Shown: one piece after another, positions 34,598 to 43,773 of the stretch
Layout of the letters: each line of letters begins with the position of its first letter
Numbering within the stretch: position 1 is the stretch's first letter
NCBI GenBank assembly: GCA_963736285.1
Contig: CAVTOA010000001.1
Location: forward strand, 62,001 to 126,000
Reading direction: 5' to 3'
DNA length: 64,000 nt
DNA from: CAVTOA01 sp963736285
GTDB taxonomy: Bacteria; Actinomycetota; Actinomycetes; Mycobacteriales; QHCE01
The notes under the pieces: generated by a model
Database searches by the model: none
What the model was told of the DNA's origin: nothing
The model's input: only the letters and a program-made list of their open reading frames with translations
Translations under genes and position numbers: made by a program

Positions 34598-36028
34598 CTA
34601 TTCTCCGGCGAGCTCGGAGTCTTTGTGGGGAACGACGCCGCTGGTTCGAGCTGCTTCCTTGACCGCGTTTGCGACAGCGGGTGCCACGCTGGGGTCGAAA
34701 ACGCTGGGGACAATCACGCTGGCGTTCAGTTTTTCCTCGCCGACGGCATCGGCGATTGCACGGGCCGCCGCGAGCGCCATTTCTTCGGTAAAACTGTGCG
34801 CTTGGGCATCGAGCATGCCACGGAAGACGCCAGGAAACGCCAGTACATTGTTGATCTGGTTTGGCTCATCGGACCGCCCGGTGGCCACGATGGCCGCATG
34901 CTCGCGGGCTTCGCGTGGGTCCACTTCCGGGTCGGGATTGGCCAGCGCGAAGACAATGGATTTTGGCGCCATTCCGGCTATATCATCGCTGGTCAGCACG
35001 TTCGGGGCGCTGACCCCGATGAAGACGTCCGCACCCTGCACCGCGCCCGCGAGGTCGCCGGCATATCCGGCTTTGTTGGTGTTGTCGGCCAGCCACTGCA
35101 TCGCCGGGTTGAGGGCTGGCATGCCGGCATGCAGAGCACCCATCCGGTCGCAGGCCACGATGTCGCCTACTCCTTGGGCTAGCAGCAATTTAATGATCGC
35201 GGTGCCTGCGGCACCTGCGCCGGAGAGCACCACGCGCACGTCACCTAGTTTTTTGCCGACAACCCGCAGTGCATTGGTGAGCGCTGCCAAGACCACTATC
35301 GCGGTTCCATGCTGATCGTCGTGGAAGACCGGGATGTCGAGTTCTGCGCGGAGCCGCTGTTCGATCTCGAAGCATCGAGGCGCGGCGATGTCTTCGAGGT
35401 TGATTCCGCCATAGGCGGGGGCGATCGCTTTGACGATGGAGACGATCTCGTCGGTGTCTTGGGTATCCAGAACGACGGGCCAAGCATCTACTTGTGCAAA
35501 CCGTTTGAACAGTGCTGCTTTGCCCTCCATGACGGGTAGCGCAGCGGCAGGGCCGATGTTGCCTAAGCCCAGCACAGCGGTGCCGTCGCTGACGACAGCT
35601 ACGGTGTTGCGCTTTATGGTGAGGCGCCGGGCATCGTCGGGGTTATTGGCGATGGCCATGCATACCCGGGCGACCCCCGGGGTGTAGGCGCGGGAAAGCT
35701 CATCGCGGGTGCGGAGGGAAACCTTGGGAGTTACTTCGATCTTGCCGCCAAGGTGCAGCAAGAAGGTGCGGTCGCTTACCTTCCGAACCTCGGCGTTGTC
35801 GAGCTCCCGCAGGGATGCGACTACGCGGTCGGCGTGGGCGCCATCGGCGGCGTCGCAGGTGAGGTCGAGGACTACGCGCTCATGGTCAGAGTCAACGATG
35901 TCCAATGCGGTGACGACCGCTCCCGCATGGCCGACCGCGGTGGTGAGTCTGCCCACCGCTGATGGATCGGCGGGTACCGACATCCGGACGGTGATGGAAA
36001 AACCGGCGCTGGGCATCCGGGCAGCCAC
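34598..36028 (-). CDS. NAD-dependent malic enzyme with ACT-like N-terminal domain
   Basis: Oxidatively decarboxylates malate to pyruvate. The 476-residue product begins with a ~80-residue ACT-like regulatory domain (FSITVRMSVPADPSAVGRLT), then the malic enzyme domain with SRAYTPGVARVCMAI, DGTAVLGLGNIGP, VFHDDQHGTAIVVLAAL and the Rossmann motif VVLSGAGAAGTAI. GTG 36028 is preceded by AGAAGGAG. NAD or NADP preference is inferred only from the family. It stands alone and divergent from hflX. Confidence 0.92.
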   Translation of the reverse strand: MAARMPSAGFSITVRMSVPADPSAVGRLTTAVGHAGAVVTALDIVDSDHERVVLDLTCDAADGAHADRVVASLRELDNAEVRKVSDRTFLLHLGGKIEVTPKVSLRTRDELSRAYTPGVARVCMAIANNPDDARRLTIKRNTVAVVSDGTAVLGLGNIGPAAALPVMEGKAALFKRFAQVDAWPVVLDTQDTDEIVSIVKAIAPAYGGINLEDIAAPRCFEIEQRLRAELDIPVFHDDQHGTAIVVLAALTNALRVVGKKLGDVRVVLSGAGAAGTAIIKLLLAQGVGDIVACDRMGALHAGMPALNPAMQWLADNTNKAGYAGDLAGAVQGADVFIGVSAPNVLTSDDIAGMAPKSIVFALANPDPEVDPREAREHAAIVATGRSDEPNQINNVLAFPGVFRGMLDAQAHSFTEEMALAAARAIADAVGEEKLNASVIVPSVFDPSVAPAVANAVKEAARTSGVVPHKDSELAGE

Positions 36029-36247
36029 GACGAGGCTCCTTCTCTGCGGCTATGCCGCGGTGGTAAATCGCTCTTACTTGCCTTTATCCTTTCAGGCTGC
36101 GCCAACGCCGGGCAGCCCAGGTCGACCTCACTGTCTGCTGTGCCACAGTGCATGCCACGTAGTGCGGCCGGGCATCTGGTAAGACCACTGACCGCGGTCC
36201 TAATTCACGTGCGTTTTGTGGCGTCGCGTGACACTATCGGCAGCGAT

Positions 36248-37694
36248 ATGACTAACGGTTCTGGGCGTTTCGCCCTGTCTCACATTTCCCCTGTAGGTGC
36301 TGAGCTCCCAGGCGCCGACACCGATGAGTTCGACGGCGAGCAGTTTGACGCGGCGGAGCGCCATGCGCTTCGTCGAGTACCGGGGCTTTCCACAGAACTA
36401 GCCGACGTGTCCGAGGTTGAATATCGCCAACTTCGGCTCGAGCGGGTGGTGCTCGTTGGTGTATGGACCGAAGGCACCTTGGTTGAGGCAGAACGGTCTT
36501 TGGTGGAGTTGGCGGCACTCGCGGAGACGGCAGGTTCGCAGGTCCTCGACGGCTTGACGCAGCGCCGTCATCGCCCAGATCCGGCTACCTACCTCGGGAC
36601 CGGAAAAGCGAACGAGTTGCGCGACCTAGTGCTCTCGTATGGCGCGGATACCGTGATCTGTGACGGTGAGCTCTCGCCGAGCCAACTTCGGCAGCTCGAG
36701 CAGGTGGTCAAAGTAAAAGTCATCGATCGGGTCGCGCTTATTCTCGACATCTTCGCCCAGCACGCCCGGTCACGAGAGGGCAAGGCTCAGGTTGAGCTCG
36801 CGCAACTGTCCTATTTGTTGCCGCGATTGCGTGGTTGGGGCGAGACGCTTTCCCGGCAGGCTGGTGGACGTGTTGCCGGGGGTGGCGGTATCGGTACTCG
36901 TGGCCCTGGTGAGACCAAAATCGAGACCGACCGGCGCCGAATACGCACTAGAATCGCCAAGCTGCGGAGAGAAATCGCCGCGATGGCTACTGCCCGCACC
37001 ACGCAACGGCATTCCCGCCGTCGCAATAGGATCCCGGCAGTGGCGATCGTCGGCTATACCAACGCGGGAAAGTCTAGTTTGCTTAATCGCCTCACCCGTG
37101 CGGGCGTGCTGGTTGAAGACGCTCTCTTCGCCACCTTGGACCCCACAGTAAGGAGGACGCACACCGCCGACGGCCGCGAGTACACCTTGACGGACACCGT
37201 CGGGTTTGTGCGGCATCTCCCGCACCAGTTGGTCGAGGCCTTTCGGTCCACTTTGGAAGAAGTAGCAGAGGCAGACCTGCTCATACATGTAGTCGATGGA
37301 TCACACCCAGACCCGATGGCGCAGATCGCCGCTGTCCGTGAGGTGTTGGCTGACATTGACGCCGCAGACGTGCCCGAGATGATGGTGGTCAATAAGGCGG
37401 ACACAATGACGCCCGACGGCCAGCTCCAATTGCGGCATGCTCTTCCCTCGTCGCTGTTCGTCTCCGCCCGAACCGGGGAGGGGCTGAGTGGGCTACGCAC
37501 GGCGACGGAGGCGGCGTTGCCACGGCCGGAGGTGGAGATCACCGCACGTGTGCCGTTTGATCGCGGAGATTTGATTAATCGTGTACATAGCGAGGGCGAG
37601 GTCTTGCGACACTCGGCACGATCCCGAGGGGACGGAGCTGCACGCTCGGGTCTCGCCTGGTCTTGCCAAGGTACTTATGCCTTATTGCGCATGA
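36248..37694 (+). CDS. hflX: GTPase HflX (C-terminus frameshifted in this sequence)
   Basis: HflX splits stalled or heat-damaged ribosomes. Seen: an N-terminal HflX domain (PATYLGTGKANELRDL), the linker GGGGIGTRGPGETKIETDRR, and the G domain with GYTNAGKSSLLN, DTVGFVRHLP and VVNKAD. As given, the frame continues after GEVL into an unrelated tail to 37723. Dropping the C at 37607 restores a family-like end, DTRHDPEGTELHARV and onward to PYCA with TGA at 37692-37694, so a single-base insertion is likely. The start ATG 36248 fits homologues. Confidence 0.88.
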
Positions 37695-37805
37695 CGTGTC
37701 AGCGCGCGCCGCGTGCGCGATGAAATCCGGATCGTGCAGTATTCCTCGATACATGGGTGCGTGGCGGGGGCACGGTGACCGACGGGTGGGGTCTGCAAGA
37801 CTGGG

Positions 37806-38756
37806 GTGGTGCGATCCTTCCCAACGAAGCGCCTCAAGCTGCTGCGTGCATGGGTAGCGCTCGCGATTGTCGGGGCGGCCTGTGCGACATTCAGCGGAAC
37901 ACATCCCGCTGTCGCGGCACCAACCACTGCCTGCACGATGTCAGACAGCCGAATCAATACCCCTAGTGGCATGGTTGCCACAGACAAAGGCTTCGACGTC
38001 GTTAACGCGAGTATTGGTGGCGGTGAGCTGCTCGTCTTTCAGCTCTCCAGCAAATGTTCGGTTGTCGGTGTCGCGCAATACGATGGCGCCCCCCGTGATG
38101 TGGAGGACCTTGCGCAAACGTCCGACGGAAACCTCTGGGCCGCAGATGTGGGCGATCCAGACCTAAGCCGCCCCACCGCTGCGGTCTGGTTCTTGAACCC
38201 AGACGCTGACCCAATTCTGTTTCGCCTGGAGTACCCGGATGGTCCGCACGACGCGGCGGCGCTGCTGGTAACAAGCGATGCCACGCCTGTCATCGTCACC
38301 AAAAGCTCCAATGGGGTAGCGGGATTGTATGTCCCGACAGAGCAGTTAACGGGTGGTGCTCGCACGGTTTCGCTGCGAAGCGCCGGAACGCTCACGATCA
38401 AGCATTCGGGCACGACGGGCGGCCCACCGGGGGGTCAATCCAACCAGGTAGAAGTGACGGGTGGCGCTGTCTCCCCAGACGGGAAAAAAGTGGTGTTGCG
38501 CACCTACACCGACGCATATGAGTGGGACATCTCCAGTAAGGGCATCGCATCGACGCTCACTTCCAGCCAACCTCGGCGTACCGCATTGGCAGGCGAACCC
38601 CGGGGCGAGGCCATTTCGTACAACCGTGACGGCAGCAAATTCTTGACAGCATCGAAAGAACGCGGTTCGCCTATTCATGAGTGGACGCCGGCCAAGCCCG
38701 GTGCGGCTAAGCCTAGCGGCAAACCCGACAAGGCGGGCGCGGCGGCTTTTCGTTGA
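37806..38756 (+). CDS. Secreted beta-propeller-like protein
   Basis: 316 residues with a clear signal peptide (LLRAWVALAIVGAACATFSG) and probable signal peptidase I cleavage after AVA (HPAVA-APTT). The mature part has repeated strand-rich units resembling propeller blades (DLAQTSDGNLWAADVGDPD, the VSPDGKKVVLRTYTDAYEW unit and ISYNRDGSKFLTASK). The tail is Pro/Lys/Ala-rich. Substrate unknown. GTG 37806 is used. It precedes a one-TM protein with a 4-nt overlap, suggesting a two-gene envelope unit. Confidence 0.8.
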   Translation: MVRSFPTKRLKLLRAWVALAIVGAACATFSGTHPAVAAPTTACTMSDSRINTPSGMVATDKGFDVVNASIGGGELLVFQLSSKCSVVGVAQYDGAPRDVEDLAQTSDGNLWAADVGDPDLSRPTAAVWFLNPDADPILFRLEYPDGPHDAAALLVTSDATPVIVTKSSNGVAGLYVPTEQLTGGARTVSLRSAGTLTIKHSGTTGGPPGGQSNQVEVTGGAVSPDGKKVVLRTYTDAYEWDISSKGIASTLTSSQPRRTALAGEPRGEAISYNRDGSKFLTASKERGSPIHEWTPAKPGAAKPSGKPDKAGAAAFR

Positions 38757-39199
38757 GCAAGCTCAGCCTGGACGATGTCATGCACATCGTCATCGTTGTA
38801 GGAACGCTCGGCCTCGTGCTGCTAGCCGCCGGAATCGTGGGCATTGTCCGTTTCAGGCGAAATGCCACAGCGGAATCTGATGCTGAGAATCGCGCTCGTT
38901 CAGGCGACGACATCGATTTCGATGACGAAGGGTCGCGCTCGCCGGCACTGGGGCGGCTAGCGACGCCTCCGCGACGTGCGCAGCTTCCGCCTGGGTCGTC
39001 GGCAGTCGGTGCGCCTCGGCCATCCGCGGGCGACCCACCGACCGAGTTAATACGGCCACGCGGCACGGTATATGGCGGCGGTGACGCGAAGTCGCAACGC
39101 GACAATGGCCTGGGCGGTAGGGGAGTGCGGCCGCCTCGTCGGAAGCCACCGCTCGATGCCACGGTGATCCGCAATCGAACACCTGACGATCCGTACTAG
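38753..39199 (+). CDS. Single-pass membrane protein of unknown function
   Basis: 148 residues: a short N-terminus, one transmembrane helix (HIVIVVGTLGLVLLAAGIVGIV) followed by RFRR, then an acidic and Pro/Arg-rich cytoplasmic tail with no recognised domain. TTG 38753 overlaps the stop of the secreted propeller gene, so coupling is likely. Convergent with lexA. Confidence 0.7.
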   Translation: MSKLSLDDVMHIVIVVGTLGLVLLAAGIVGIVRFRRNATAESDAENRARSGDDIDFDDEGSRSPALGRLATPPRRAQLPPGSSAVGAPRPSAGDPPTELIRPRGTVYGGGDAKSQRDNGLGGRGVRPPRRKPPLDATVIRNRTPDDPY

Positions 39200-39309
39200 G
39201 ACATTGCGTCCACGTGTTCTCCGGCGCTTTCACTTTGCGTTTCTCGCTTAGCATGTCGGCACGCTCAGTAGGAACCAATCCGCCCGGCCTCTCGCCGAGT
39301 GCCGAGCGT

Positions 39310-40094
39310 TTAGATGCGACGCATGACGCTGACGACCCGTCCAAGGATTGTGACGTCATCGGCGAGAATCGCGGAGTAAGCCGGGTTTCGCGGCACAAGC
39401 CAGGCATGCTCGGTGTCTCGTTGAAACGCTTTACTGTCGCCTCATCGTCGATCAGTGCCGCAACGATGTCTCCGTTATTAGCCGTAGGTTGCTGCCGAAC
39501 CGCAACCCAGTCGCCGTCGCAGATCGCTGCCTCGACCATGGAGTCTCCGACGACTTTGAGCAGGAAAACGTCGCCTTCGCCCGTGAGCTGCTTGGGCAGC
39601 GGAAAAATATCTTCGACCATCTCGGTGGCGAGAACGGGCTGGCCTGCTGCGATCTGACCCACAAGCGGTACAAAACGTGGAGCGGGAAGCGGATGGCCAA
39701 AATCTGAGCTCGGCGAGGCTGCGTCTGGAGCGTACGTGCGGCTACTGCCGTCATCTGCCAAGGTTCTGACATCCACCGCGCGAGGACGATGCGGTGTTTT
39801 GCGTAGAGCTCCCTTTTTTTGCAAGCTCGCGAGCTGATAGGAGACGCTCGAGGGAGACGCCAAGCCCACGGCTTCGCCGATCTCACGCACGCTGGGTGGA
39901 TATCCTCGCGTGGATACCGATTCTTGAATGACCGCCACAATGTGCTGTTGTCTGGGCGTGAGCCTCGCCAGTAGCTCATCCGCATGCTCTGAAAGCTCGG
40001 GGCCATCCGCGGTGTCCGTTTTTTGTGCCGGTTTTTTCCTGCGGGTGGGGGCTTTCCGCTGTGCCGATGGGGGTCTCGCGTGGGGAGTGCTCAT
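39310..40094 (-). CDS. lexA: SOS repressor LexA (C-terminus frameshifted in this sequence)
   Basis: LexA represses DNA-damage genes and cleaves itself when RecA is activated. Seen: winged HTH (YPPSVREIGEAVGLASPSSV), cleavage site Ala150-Gly151, catalytic Ser185 in VGDSM and Lys222 in EATVKRF. After Phe224 the frame runs on for 189 unrelated residues to 38853. Restoring one A near 39421 gives the expected end RDTEHAWLVPRNPAYSAIL and on to VMRRI, stop at 39310. All catalytic residues precede the break, but the final strands would be lost if it is real. An SOS box lies about 110 nt upstream. Confidence 0.88.
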
Positions 40095-40201
40095 ACGCGG
40101 TCTCCATCCTCGTCGCGCGGTGAGTAAGGCTGTCGCCCACTTGTCGCGACTATCGCCACAAGCCGTCCACGATGGGCGCTGCGGGTCGACTCAACAACAT
40201 A

Positions 40202-40217
40202 TCGTACAGGTGTTCGA
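40202..40217. promoter_or_regulatory. SOS (LexA) box upstream of lexA
   Basis: TCGTACAGGTGTTCGA matches TCGAAC-N4-GTTCGA with one mismatch and shares the AGGT centre of the recA box at 22801-22816. It is consistent with LexA autoregulation. The 351 nt from 40095 to 40445 hold this site plus the NrdR-like boxes and no gene. Confidence 0.85.
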
Positions 40218-40299
40218 CATGTTGTGTGATTCAGGACGTACTATGTGGACTGTCGCGGATGCTCCTCGGTCTTTGCGCGCACTTGCATGCCGATTGTGA

Positions 40300-40345
40300 G
40301 CACAATAGTCTGCATTGCACGGCTTCTGACCACAACATCTTGTGG
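40300..40345. promoter_or_regulatory. Candidate tandem NrdR boxes upstream of nrdR
   Basis: CCACAACATCTTGTGG at 40330-40345 is a near-perfect dyad matching the NrdR consensus acaCwAtATaTwGtgt at most core positions. A weaker match, GCACAATAGTCTGCAT, lies at 40300-40315. The centres are 30 bp apart, about three helical turns, as known NrdR box pairs are. This suggests autoregulation of nrdR. Confidence 0.55.
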
Positions 40346-40445
40346 TTGGGCAAGAAGTTTAGCCCTGCGGAGGCTAGCTGGACCGACCCCAGAATGGGCG
40401 GGCTCAGCTCTGGTGCGATCGCTCGCTGCGACTGGAGATGCCTCG

Positions 40446-40934
40446 GTGAAGTGCCCATACTGCCGTTACCCCGATTCCCGAGTTGTCGATTCACGGGAGG
40501 CGGACGACGGCAAGATGATTCGTCGTCGGCGCGCGTGCCAGGAGTGCGGCCGGCGATTCACTACCGTGGAAGAAGCGATTCTTGCGGTGGTCAAACGCAG
40601 CGGGGCGAGTGAGCCGTTTAGCCGCTCCAAAGTGATCGCGGGCGTGCGTAAAGCCTGCCAGGGCCGCCCTGTCGACGACGATGCACTGGCTGTGTTGGCG
40701 CAGCGAGTGGAGGAGAGTATTCGGGCGACCGGCTCGGCGGAGGTGCCCTCGCATCAGGTGGGGCTTGCGATCCTGGAGCCATTGCGTGAACTCGACGAAG
40801 TCGCCTATTTGCGTTTCGCCAGCGTTTACCATGCGTTCGCCTCCCTCAGCGATTTTGAGGACGAAATTGCGTCATTGCGAGCGTCTCAAGAGCGGCCAGA
40901 GTCGACCCTGAGCGCAAGCGAACCGGCAACGTGA
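40446..40934 (+). CDS. nrdR: Ribonucleotide reductase repressor NrdR
   Basis: NrdR senses dATP/ATP and represses ribonucleotide reductase genes. The 162-residue product has the N-terminal zinc ribbon CPYC...CQECGRRF, followed by an ATP-cone domain (VVKRSGASEPFSRSKVIAGV). GTG 40446 begins at the zinc ribbon as in homologues. It diverges from lexA across a shared regulatory region, linking nucleotide supply with damage control. No reductase gene follows; the next gene is on the other strand. Confidence 0.95.
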   Translation: MKCPYCRYPDSRVVDSREADDGKMIRRRRACQECGRRFTTVEEAILAVVKRSGASEPFSRSKVIAGVRKACQGRPVDDDALAVLAQRVEESIRATGSAEVPSHQVGLAILEPLRELDEVAYLRFASVYHAFASLSDFEDEIASLRASQERPESTLSASEPAT

Positions 40935-40959
40935 GCAGCGGTGCCGTGTGCGCGAAGAA

Positions 40960-41715
40960 TTAGCACGCCGCGCAGCGACAACATCGTCGGTGGGTATCCG
41001 CGGCTTGTGAGTCGATGACCCCCGCCAGTAACTCGGTCAGTGGCGACACCGGAGCGCGCATAATGTCGGGTGCTTCGAGCATGGCGCCCCATAGTGCGCT
41101 GGCGATCGGGTAACGCATATGCGAAACGCTGCGGATTGATCGATGTTCGAGGAACAACGTGCGCAACATGTTCTCGCGAGAAGACAATGTGTCGCTGTGT
41201 GGGTCGAGCATGGTCGTGCTCACGTCGATAAGACCGTGGTGCCACCGGAACACTAGCGTGGTATCAGCTTGTGCGGGTGGTAGCCAGCCAGGTGGCCCCA
41301 CTAAGACCGCGGGTATCTCTGGCTGTTGCCATGAGTAGCGCGTTGCTCGGAGCTGACCACCAGTGGCAAGTGGTGCCCCCCTCGCCAGGATGGGGCCGAA
41401 CGCCGCGAGGTCGTACCTTGGCCATAGATCGGCGCGGTTTTTTGTCGGGCTACGCACGACATGCGTAGCAACCACTCCGTCCAGAAAACGGTGTGGTGAT
41501 GTCCAACGCCGATCCGGCAGAGAGATCGCGGTGGGCATCGCTGTGAGTGCGTTGCGTACGACGGCTGCTAGGTCGCGCGCTTTGCTCAGGTTCTCGTGCC
41601 GGAGTCGTTGCACAAGCGTCTCGAATGTGACGGGTCCTTCGCATGCCAGCACATGCTCCAGAAAGCCAAGGATCGTTGTCATGGCGGTAGTGTCCGAGGC
41701 GCCCACGACACTCAC
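40960..41715 (-). CDS. Unknown protein with possible N-terminal wHTH and Cys-rich tail
   Basis: 251 residues, family not recognised. The first ~65 residues (ILGFLEHVLACEGPVTFETL, ALTAMPTAISLPDRRW) resemble a winged helix of the HARE-HTH or restriction-associated type; this is a weak match. The middle contains LVFRWHHGLIDVSTTML. The C-terminus ends RRCCRCAAC, four cysteines in seven residues, which might bind metal. Its stop is 26 nt from that of nrdR (convergent). Start could be GTG 41715 or an internal Met at residue 12. Confidence 0.6.
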   Translation of the reverse strand: MSVVGASDTTAMTTILGFLEHVLACEGPVTFETLVQRLRHENLSKARDLAAVVRNALTAMPTAISLPDRRWTSPHRFLDGVVATHVVRSPTKNRADLWPRYDLAAFGPILARGAPLATGGQLRATRYSWQQPEIPAVLVGPPGWLPPAQADTTLVFRWHHGLIDVSTTMLDPHSDTLSSRENMLRTLFLEHRSIRSVSHMRYPIASALWGAMLEAPDIMRAPVSPLTELLAGVIDSQAADTHRRCCRCAAC

Positions 41716-41784
41716 TCTTCGCTATCCACAGCATGAAGAAATCCACAGCCGAACGCGCAGCTGGGGCATGAAGAGAATTCTGAG

Positions 41785-42861
41785 CTAAGATTCGTGGCTC
41801 GTTGCTGGGCGATCGTCTCGGACATAAACCAGCGTATCTCCACTTTGGAGCCGCTCTTCCTTGTCGCCAGCGAGCTGGACGATCTGTCCCCGTCTGACGA
41901 CCGCAATGACGACGTCGTCGAGGGAGCGCACGGGCCGATCTAGCTCTGCTCGAGTCACGGAGCGCACAGCCAATGCCATGCCTTCGCCAGGGCTCAGCAG
42001 GTCTTCTACCACGTCAATGACGGGTGGGGCAGTAGTGGACAAACCCAAAAGGCGGCCGGCGGTCGATGCTGAGACGATCACCTGATGTGCGCCGCTCTGT
42101 TTAAGCAGCGGCGCGTTCTCGGACTCTCTCGCGGCGGCAATGATTCGGGCTCGCCCGTTGGTGAGTTGGCGTGCGGTCAATGTGATGAGGACCGCGGTGT
42201 CGTCGGCATGGGGCGCGACGATGACCGCTTGAGCTCGTGTGATTTGGGCTTGTTCTAGCACCGTCGACCGGGCGGCATCGCCCTCGATGACGGTGAGCCC
42301 GGCAGCTTCTGCCTGCTGAGCTGCTCGGCGTTCGCGTTCCACAATCACAATGCGCTCGATGGGGATTCCCTCCTCGATGAGGGCGCCCACCGCGCTGCGG
42401 CCTTTGGTGCCGTAGCCACACACGATCACGTGATCTTTCACGCGTCTCCTCCACCGGTTGATTTGAGTGCTCTTTCGGTACTGATCCGTGAGTACCTCGA
42501 GAGTTGTTCCGACCAAAATGATCAAGAAAAGCAGCCTGGCAGGGGTAATGATCAAGACGTTGACGAGCCGGGCGCCCGGGGAAACTGGAGTGATGTCTCC
42601 GTACCCGGTTGTGGAGAGGGTGACCACGGCGTAGTAGCTGGCGTCAAGCAAGCTCAAGGAGCCGCCAGTAGTGTCGCGATATCCGCTGCGGCCGAGATAC
42701 ACGACCATGACGACGATGGCGACGAGTGAGACAGCCGCGAGTAACCGGGTCGCCAATGCTCGAAGGGGCCCGGATCGTTTATGTGCCACGTGTACTACTG
42801 CGGAGCTCAGCGGTCGTGGCGGTGGTAAGGATCGTGAACGGATGGCGATCGACACCACCAC
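41785..42861 (-). CDS. Two-TM potassium channel with RCK (TrkA) domains
   Basis: About 358 residues. Two transmembrane helices flank a pore with the K+ selectivity filter TTGYGD. A TrkA-N (RCK) domain follows, with VIVCGYGTKGRSAVG and a GDAARSTVLEQA switch, then TrkA-C (MALAVRSVTRAELDRPV). Such channels gate K+ (possibly efflux) with NAD(H), ATP or cyclic di-AMP bound to the RCK part. The start is one of three GTGs (42861, 42858, 42855). A K+ importer and two soluble RCK proteins lie at 57706-61235. Confidence 0.88.
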   Translation of the reverse strand: MVVSIAIRSRSLPPPRPLSSAVVHVAHKRSGPLRALATRLLAAVSLVAIVVMVVYLGRSGYRDTTGGSLSLLDASYYAVVTLSTTGYGDITPVSPGARLVNVLIITPARLLFLIILVGTTLEVLTDQYRKSTQINRWRRRVKDHVIVCGYGTKGRSAVGALIEEGIPIERIVIVERERRAAQQAEAAGLTVIEGDAARSTVLEQAQITRAQAVIVAPHADDTAVLITLTARQLTNGRARIIAAARESENAPLLKQSGAHQVIVSASTAGRLLGLSTTAPPVIDVVEDLLSPGEGMALAVRSVTRAELDRPVRSLDDVVIAVVRRGQIVQLAGDKEERLQSGDTLVYVRDDRPATSHES

Positions 42862-43138
42862 ACCGTAGCGATCGCAGAGAAATTTAGCCGAAGGGCTCAC
42901 GTTTCGTCGCCGAGCGAGCTGTGGCGGTGGTGAGAGGTGAGTGCCGCGCCGATCCGCCTGGTCGCCTCTCGGCAAGTGGCCGCTCGCAGCGGCTTAGATT
43001 GGTCCCGGGGGCCAGCTAACGAACCGGCGCGGCCGTTGTAGCTTACTGACTTGTTGCGGCGATCGCGAGAGGACGCACCGCGACCAACTACTGGCTCGCT
43101 CAGGGCTGACCTGCGGTGTTTGTCGGGCGCGCGGCGGT

Positions 43139-43144
43139 TACGCT
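43139..43144 (+). promoter_or_regulatory. Candidate -10 element for a leaderless message
   Basis: TACGCT (TAnnnT) ends 7 nt before GTG 43152 and no ribosome binding site is visible. It is the third such arrangement in the window (with DUF3046 and dapF). The gap 42862-43151 (290 nt) is otherwise featureless. Confidence 0.4.
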
Positions 43145-43151
43145 GGTAGAC

Positions 43152-43757
43152 GTGCCTGCATCGCAGCACCCGGACCGTCCGGTGCGTACCCCCAACATCG
43201 ACGCGTTCTCCATCGAGGGAGCGTCAGACACTACCGAGCGATTAGAGCTCGCCTATGCCACGGCTTCGAAGGCTATCGCCGCTGGCCGGGGCGAAGGTTC
43301 GGATGCTGACCTGATCCGTCTCGCGGAGACCGTTGGTTTAGAGACCCTAGCGGAGCTGTGGCGCCATGCGCCTTTGGACAGCCTTCCAGGTGCGCTGTGG
43401 TGTTTGTACCTGGTGCGTGTGTGGTGCGCGAGCCATGGCGAGGAGGTTGCCCGGTTTTATCGAGCTGGTCGCGGGTTGGCTCCTGTCGATGAGGTTGTTG
43501 CCGGGGCACAGGACCAGGTTGACCCCGCCGCGATGGGGGTGTTGGCAGATGCGGTGTTGCGAGGTGTGTACCGCGGCGATCTGGCCGTCGCGCTCGAGCG
43601 AGCCGCTTCGTTTTTTCGAGTTGTCGCCGAAGGCAGGGCAGCGATAGCTCATGACGGTGACGAGACAGAGCACAAGCGCGCAGCGCGTAACCGCGGGTGC
43701 GCTGAGTCCCTCCAGCGTGCTGCCGCCGCGTGGCGCGCGGGCACACTTACCGAATAG
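43152..43757 (+). CDS. Conserved-looking helical protein of unknown function
   Basis: 201 residues, mostly helical, cytoplasmic, not recognised. Segments include LELAYATASKAIAAGRGEGS, WCLYLVRVWCASHGEEVARFY and VLADAVLRGVYRGDLAVALE. A short basic ending follows. Codon use matches the neighbours, so it looks native. GTG 43152 is chosen because of the -10 element directly upstream. It is followed by a lipoprotein gene after 16 nt. Confidence 0.7.
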   Translation: MPASQHPDRPVRTPNIDAFSIEGASDTTERLELAYATASKAIAAGRGEGSDADLIRLAETVGLETLAELWRHAPLDSLPGALWCLYLVRVWCASHGEEVARFYRAGRGLAPVDEVVAGAQDQVDPAAMGVLADAVLRGVYRGDLAVALERAASFFRVVAEGRAAIAHDGDETEHKRAARNRGCAESLQRAAAAWRAGTLTE

Positions 43758-43773
43758 TGATTGTGAGGCATAC

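Noticed and set aside
34403..35182. 259-codon plus-strand open frame opposite malic enzyme
   Set aside because: Antisense shadow of a clear malic enzyme; no start signal or domain.
38853..39309. Long C-terminal extension of LexA
   Set aside because: Runs antisense through the one-TM gene; LexA family never has it and the normal end is found one base out of frame.
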